Source: a virus. Taken from it: a stretch of DNA of 31,892 nucleotides. Where the stretch lies: positions 1-31,892 of IMG/VR virus record IMGVR_UViG_3300029951_000085; one strand, 5' to 3'. Both the position numbers and the translations under genes were made by a program. This document shows positions 29,150 through 31,892 of the stretch, in pieces. Every line of letters begins with the position of its first letter. The first letter of the stretch is position 1. Below the pieces are notes generated by a model that worked only from the letters and a program-made list of their open reading frames with translations, was not told the origin of the DNA and did not search any database.

Positions 29150-29179
29150 AGCGTACGGATGTAGGTCTTTTGATGTCAA
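29150..29179 (-). promoter_or_regulatory. candidate promoter for the winged-helix gene
   Basis: Minus strand TTGACA (29179-29174), 18-base spacer, TACGCT (29155-29150), 34 bases before the ATG. The -35 is consensus, the -10 weak. Confidence 0.45.
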
Positions 29180-29278
29180 CGACTTACGAGGATATTGGAG
29201 GAAAGCACCCAATAAACAAACTTTGAAACACCATCTTTAGGAAAAGCTGAACGCATGGCTTGCCCGGAAAAGGTTGTT

Positions 29279-29386
29279 ATGTTTGGTCGCATCAAGTTGT
29301 TCGTTATTGAAGTTGCTGTTCTGGTGGTGTTCGTGGCTTTTGTCTATACGGTGACTATCCATGAGCTAATGCTCCTCTTTCGCTAG
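29279..29386 (+). CDS. 35-residue membrane protein
   Basis: ATG at 29279 to TAG at 29386: FGRIKLFVIEVAVLVVFVAF and VYTVTIHELMLLFR, a single hydrophobic helix with a basic start. AAAGG lies five bases before the ATG; an in-frame ATG eight codons upstream is also possible. A 13-bp inverted repeat follows the stop. It is short, so the call is tentative. Confidence 0.45.
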   Translation: MFGRIKLFVIEVAVLVVFVAFVYTVTIHELMLLFR

Positions 29387-29397
29387 ACTCTAACCCG

Positions 29398-29431
29398 GAG
29401 GACTGGCGAGGTAACATTCTCGCCAGTCCTC
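29398..29431. repeat. 13-bp perfect inverted repeat
   Basis: GAGGACTGGCGAG (29398-29410), eight-base spacer, CTCGCCAGTCCTC (29419-29431). It follows the 35-residue rightward gene. No T-tract on either side, so it is either a terminator without a U-run or a protein-binding or processing site. Confidence 0.75.
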
Positions 29432-29448
29432 ACCGAACTCTTATCGGG

Positions 29449-29509
29449 AAGGCACGCCATAAACGGTGACCCGGTTCTTGCCCCGCGCTTATGTGTCGGA
29501 GCGTGCCTT
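29449..29509. repeat. 9-bp perfect inverted repeat with 43-base loop
   Basis: AAGGCACGC (29449-29457) and GCGTGCCTT (29501-29509). It sits between the 13-bp repeat and the end of the interrupted gene at 29524, adding to a structured gene-free stretch of 137 bases. Confidence 0.55.
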
Positions 29510-29523
29510 GCGACTGGTTAGCT

Positions 29524-30054
29524 TTACTTTGACTGCTCTGCGACGATCTCGTTCGCTGATGCGGTGAATGCCGTCTGCGCCGCTGGGGTTGCGTCGAGCA
29601 ATGCCTCGATAGCGGCGTTCTGTCCTGCCGGGGTAAGATTCAAACCGTCGTCGCGGTATCCCGCTTTGACTGCGGCTTGGAGGTCTGCTGAGAGGAACTT
29701 TTTGAATGCGTTGGTGATTTTCATTGTGATTGTTTGTTGGGGTTTGTATTGGTATCCGGCCATCTGAGCAAGGAGTTCCGTTGTTGTGGGGCCTAAGTTC
29801 CACCCCCAGACATCCTTGAACATATCTATAGTCGCTCGGCGATCAAGCTCGGCGTGATACGACGTCTTTGGCTCAATGAGTTCAAGATGGTTGTACTTAT
29901 AGGCGTTCGTATAGCCTCCACTCTCGACCTACATCCAACCATCAGAATCAATTCTCGTGATCGTTCCAATGCTGTCCTTCCATTTGGTTCGTTGATGCTC
30001 ATACTCGCCCTTTCTAAGCCTTACCTTGTCTCCCACTTTGGCTTCGAATGTCAT
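29524..30054 (-). pseudogene. SH3/KOW-like protein gene interrupted by an in-frame TAG
   Basis: ATG at 30054 opens a frame that reads AKVGDKVRLRKGEYEHQR, then WKDSIGTITRIDSDGWM, stop TAG at 29929-29931, then continues in the same frame with VESGGYTNAYKYNHLELIEP and on to TAA at 29524. The two sides join into one SH3/KOW-like barrel (GDxVRL, GTI, Y, LELIEP), so the stop breaks a domain. Downstream, an ATG at 29823 (MFKDVWGWNL) or at 29727 (MKITNAFKKF, after an A/C-rich leader) could restart translation and make a real second protein of 99 or 66 residues. Options are pseudogene, amber readthrough or sequence error. Confidence 0.55.
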
Positions 30055-30072
30055 GTTGTGTTTGGTGTTCGT

Positions 30073-30522
30073 TTAGAAGCCGTCGCCGTCATGGTCAATG
30101 CTCGGCAGTTCTTCCGGCGCTGCGACCTTTGAACCTATCTTGACGATCACGGTGTATCCGTTGTCATCATCCACGCGCTCGTAGCCATCCGGCACGAGGT
30201 AGATGGCCGTCACCGCTTTACCGGCGACGCGCACCTTCTCGGTTTCAAGAACGAGGACGTGTCCCTGCCATGCCGTCGAGTCTTCGCCGTAAGCGTCAAC
30301 GAGGCCATTGATGGTCGCCCGATTGAGGCTGATATTCTTTGGCTCGGCGTCGCCGCTAAAAAGGATCTTCGCTACGTCCTGCATCTTGACTGAACCGTCT
30401 TTGTTTTGGAACTGGCTCGGCATCGGCTTCGTCTCGCTTGCGAGCTTACACCGCGTACCTGACTGCACTTCACTGCCTTTCACCCACTCGCCACCAATGT
30501 TCTCTTTCTTGGGATAATTCAT
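30073..30522 (-). CDS. conserved phage protein, early region
   Basis: A 149-residue protein. Residues 60-125 (NISLNRATINGLVDAYGEDS, then WQGHVLVLETEKVRVAGKAV, then TAIYLVPDGYERV) look like a compact beta-rich domain seen repeatedly in phage and plasmid early regions; a nucleic-acid or OB-fold role is plausible but not shown. The C-terminus is acidic (SIDHDGDGF), as in single-strand binding proteins. It starts four bases after the previous gene's stop, with leader CATTCTAAAAAC and no Shine-Dalgarno site. Confidence 0.78.
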   Translation of the reverse strand: MNYPKKENIGGEWVKGSEVQSGTRCKLASETKPMPSQFQNKDGSVKMQDVAKILFSGDAEPKNISLNRATINGLVDAYGEDSTAWQGHVLVLETEKVRVAGKAVTAIYLVPDGYERVDDDNGYTVIVKIGSKVAAPEELPSIDHDGDGF

Positions 30523-30526
30523 GTTT

Positions 30527-30763
30527 TTAGAATGTTATGTTTTTGGTTACCGCTTCGACCTCGACGGCGTGTTTCGATATTTCAGATTTGATCGTCTTCT
30601 CGACTTCTTCGCGGCACTGGCGGTCAAGCTCCATAAGATGCACGGTGATGTTCACCGGCTCCGTGTCATCGAACTCCTGAGAGATGCTGCAAAACGAATT
30701 GACCGGCTCATAAGCACCGAGCTGCTTTGTCTTGCTGAAACTGCGTGTGATGGTTGTTTTCAT
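30527..30763 (-). CDS. small conserved-looking early protein
   Basis: A 78-residue protein: beta-like start (KTTITRSFSKTKQLGAYEPV), NSFCSISQEFDD, then a helical half (LMELDRQCREEVEKTIKSEI). Unrecognised. Its ATG overlaps the stop of the zinc-finger-like gene as ATGA and it sits four bases before the next gene, so it is part of a tightly packed leftward operon. Confidence 0.72.
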   Translation of the reverse strand: MKTTITRSFSKTKQLGAYEPVNSFCSISQEFDDTEPVNITVHLMELDRQCREEVEKTIKSEISKHAVEVEAVTKNITF

Positions 30764-30945
30764 TGGTTCGTTGTGTTTACGTTTGTTTGCTCAACAGGTG
30801 GCTTGCAATGCTCGTGCCGCACCGCCCACTTCGTTGCGCCCCAGCCGGAGTCTCCTGGCTTGCGAGGCAACTGGACAGCCATGCCCTTTTCCTCTTCAAC
30901 GACTTCACCGCACACATAGCAATAGCCTTCAAACTTATTCTTCAT
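30760..30945 (-). CDS. 61-residue zinc-finger-like protein
   Basis: ATG at 30945. It contains CYVCGEVVEEEKGMAVQLP and, about 30 residues later, RHEHC: a C-x2-C ... H-x2-C pair that should bind one zinc. The start overlaps the preceding stop as ATGA and its own stop overlaps the next start as ATGA. A longer form from 31104 would lie over the neighbouring gene in another frame and was rejected. Role unknown. Confidence 0.72.
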   Translation of the reverse strand: MKNKFEGYCYVCGEVVEEEKGMAVQLPRKPGDSGWGATKWAVRHEHCKPPVEQTNVNTTNQ

Positions 30946-31211
30946 GAGTGTGCTGTGCGGAAAGCCGCTGATTCCGTTTGGGCGACTGCATACATAGCGT
31001 TGATCTCTTCGTCTGACGGAAGCGGAAGGTGTGCAAACTGGCCGTGGCCGGTCGCAAGATGCTCTATGCGGTCTTTTTCGCGGACGTAATCGCCGCAGGC
31101 ACATTTGGATTTTGAGAGCGGATGCACGATGGGCTGGAGATTGCCCTCATCATCGAAACTGCTGTTGCCTCCGAAGATGATGGCGTTCATGATGCGATCT
31201 GTGATGTTCAT
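30942..31211 (-). CDS. 89-residue protein with CxC...HxxxxH zinc-finger-like motif
   Basis: The centre reads KCACGDYVREKDRIEHLATGH, a C-x-C ... H-x4-H arrangement like a classical C2H2 finger with shortened Cys spacing. The C-terminal third is Ala/Glu-rich and helical. It follows the pentapeptide-repeat gene by 12 bases with leader CAGCACCAACC and no Shine-Dalgarno site, and overlaps the next gene as ATGA. Unrecognised. Confidence 0.72.
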   Translation of the reverse strand: MNITDRIMNAIIFGGNSSFDDEGNLQPIVHPLSKSKCACGDYVREKDRIEHLATGHGQFAHLPLPSDEEINAMYAVAQTESAAFRTAHS

Positions 31212-31223
31212 GGTTGGTGCTGG

Positions 31224-31892
31224 TTACTTGGTTTGAGCGACGAACGTATCGAGCCATTCAAGAACGATCTTTGATACCGGGTTATTATCCGGCGTATCTC
31301 CGGGCTTGATGCCCATAAAGAAGCGCTCTGCCGGTCGGCTGGAGTTCGGGCGCAAGTTTCCTTCAAGGCTGTCTACGGCGCATTTGCGAGCCTTGGCAAT
31401 GGTGCCAACGAGACACGCACAATCACCGGCGTAGACAGAGCCGTTTATCTTGCCGTCAACGATAGCCATCCGGAGTGCTTTGATCTCCCGGTGTGCAAAG
31501 AGAAGCACGGACCAGAAATCGTTACGGATGTCATTGAGGTCGGCGGAACGGAGGTCGGCGGAACGGAGGTCGGCGGAACGGAGGTGGGCGGAACGGAGGT
31601 TGGCGGAACTGAGGTTGGCGGAACTGAGGTCGGCGTAACTGAGGTCGGCGTAACTGAGGTCGGCGGAACGGAGGTCGGCGGAACTGAGGTCGGCGTAACT
31701 GAGGTCGGCGGAACGGAGGTCGGCGGAACGGAGGTCGGCGGAACGGAGGTCGGCGGAACGGAGGTCGGCGGAACGGAGGTTGGCGGAACTGAGGTCGGCG
31801 GAACGGAGGTCGGCGGAACTGAGGTCGGCGGAACTGAGGTCGGCGGACGCCTTGATCGCCGCTTCGACTGCAATCTTCCAACTCTCTGCTTC
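31224..31892 (-). CDS. pentapeptide-repeat protein (start beyond the window)
   Basis: The leftward frame with codons at positions divisible by three is open from the window edge to TAA at 31224. It encodes ESWKIAVEAAIKA, then 21 tandem pentapeptides of the type (R/S/T)SADL or SANL (31536-31850), then NDIRNDFWSVLLFAHREIKA and a globular C-terminal domain of about 90 residues with three Cys (DCACL, KCAV). A(D/N)LxX repeats fold into a right-handed quadrilateral helix, often a DNA mimic or targeting element. Other leftward frames give Pro/Thr/Ser/Val or Phe/Arg/Pro repeats and are artefacts of the 15-bp repeat. The N-terminus is missing. Confidence 0.87.
   Translation of the reverse strand, partial: EAESWKIAVEAAIKASADLSSADLSSADLRSADLSSANLRSADLRSADLRSADLRSADLRSADLSYADLSSADLRSADLSYADLSYADLSSANLSSANLRSAHLRSADLRSADLRSADLNDIRNDFWSVLLFAHREIKALRMAIVDGKINGSVYAGDCACLVGTIAKARKCAVDSLEGNLRPNSSRPAERFFMGIKPGDTPDNNPVSKIVLEWLDTFVAQTK
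31536..31850 (-). repeat. 21 tandem copies of a 15-bp unit
   Basis: Plus-strand unit GAGGTCGGCGGAACG with variants at positions 6, 11 and 15, repeated 21 times without interruption. It encodes the pentapeptides of the gene above. The near identity at DNA level shows recent expansion or homogenisation. Confidence 0.95.

Noticed and set aside
29524-30054. Use of an alternative genetic code with TAG read as an amino acid
   Set aside because: TAG ends the integrase, terS, terL, scaffold and capsid genes at natural C-termini, and the other interrupted pair uses TAA, so code change is not supported.
31445-31881. Long frames giving PPTSV or FRRP repeats over the right-end array
   Set aside because: They are the other two leftward readings of a 15-bp repeat. 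The third reading gives the A(D/N)L pentapeptide pattern and runs into a normal C-terminal domain.
31800-31892. Right attachment site (repeat of the tRNA-Leu 3' end)
   Set aside because: No second copy of the T-arm/acceptor sequence was seen in the window; the last bases are inside the pentapeptide gene, so the far end must lie outside.

Overview
The window is the left end and most of the body of a temperate, short-tailed (podovirus-like) phage genome integrated next to a tRNA-Leu(UAA) gene, about 53-55% GC by eye. The host is probably an Acidobacteriota bacterium. This rests on remembered family resemblance and not on a search: the Cys/His-rich N-terminus of the integrase, the small coiled-coil protein at 4651-4899, the DUF932 protein and the paired membrane proteins with an SWQxEQW motif all look like proteins common in that phylum. 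Candidate Phyla Radiation bacteria were considered because of the papain-like peptidase, the LamG protein and the 204-aa protein, but fit the other genes less well.

Layout from left to right. 1-126: flanking DNA and tRNA-Leu. 203-2109: tyrosine integrase, then a convergent gene with an AbiTii-like C-terminus (possible defence cargo). 2110-2753: a gene-free, structure-rich stretch with a good leftward promoter and a candidate pseudoknotted RNA. 2754-7170: small leftward genes, including membrane proteins, a secreted lysozyme-like transglycosylase, a coiled-coil protein, DUF932, a holin-like protein and a papain-like peptidase. Several of these have good Shine-Dalgarno sites and their own promoters or terminators. 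7293-7907: one rightward gene ending at a bidirectional terminator. 7942-26662: the virion module, all leftward. In transcription order it holds four small genes and terminase (small, large), a secreted cargo protein, portal, two small genes, scaffold, capsid, several structural proteins, a LamG receptor-binding protein, a small coiled-coil/TM protein, a beta-propeller-like tail protein, a tail-collar protein, an adaptor and three candidate ejection proteins. No tape-measure or tail-tube gene is seen, hence podovirus-like. 26721-28655: rightward membrane-protein genes (two tandem paralogues and a three-helix protein) with leftward VRR-NUC and Cys-rich genes among them, probably lysogenic cargo. 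28641-31892: a leftward set of short early-type genes (winged helix, zinc-finger-like proteins, a stop-interrupted SH3/KOW-like gene) ending in a pentapeptide-repeat gene cut by the window edge.

The genes work as a phage: the terminase packages DNA through the portal into capsids built on the scaffold, the adaptor, nozzle and fibre form the short tail, and the ejection proteins leave with the DNA. The unusual material is mostly regulatory: an 11-bp motif repeated four times at leftward transcription units, a 16-bp leader present twice at exactly the same distance from two start codons, tandem RNA hairpins, and two genes split by in-frame stop codons. The far attachment site, the repressor and the replication genes are not visible here.
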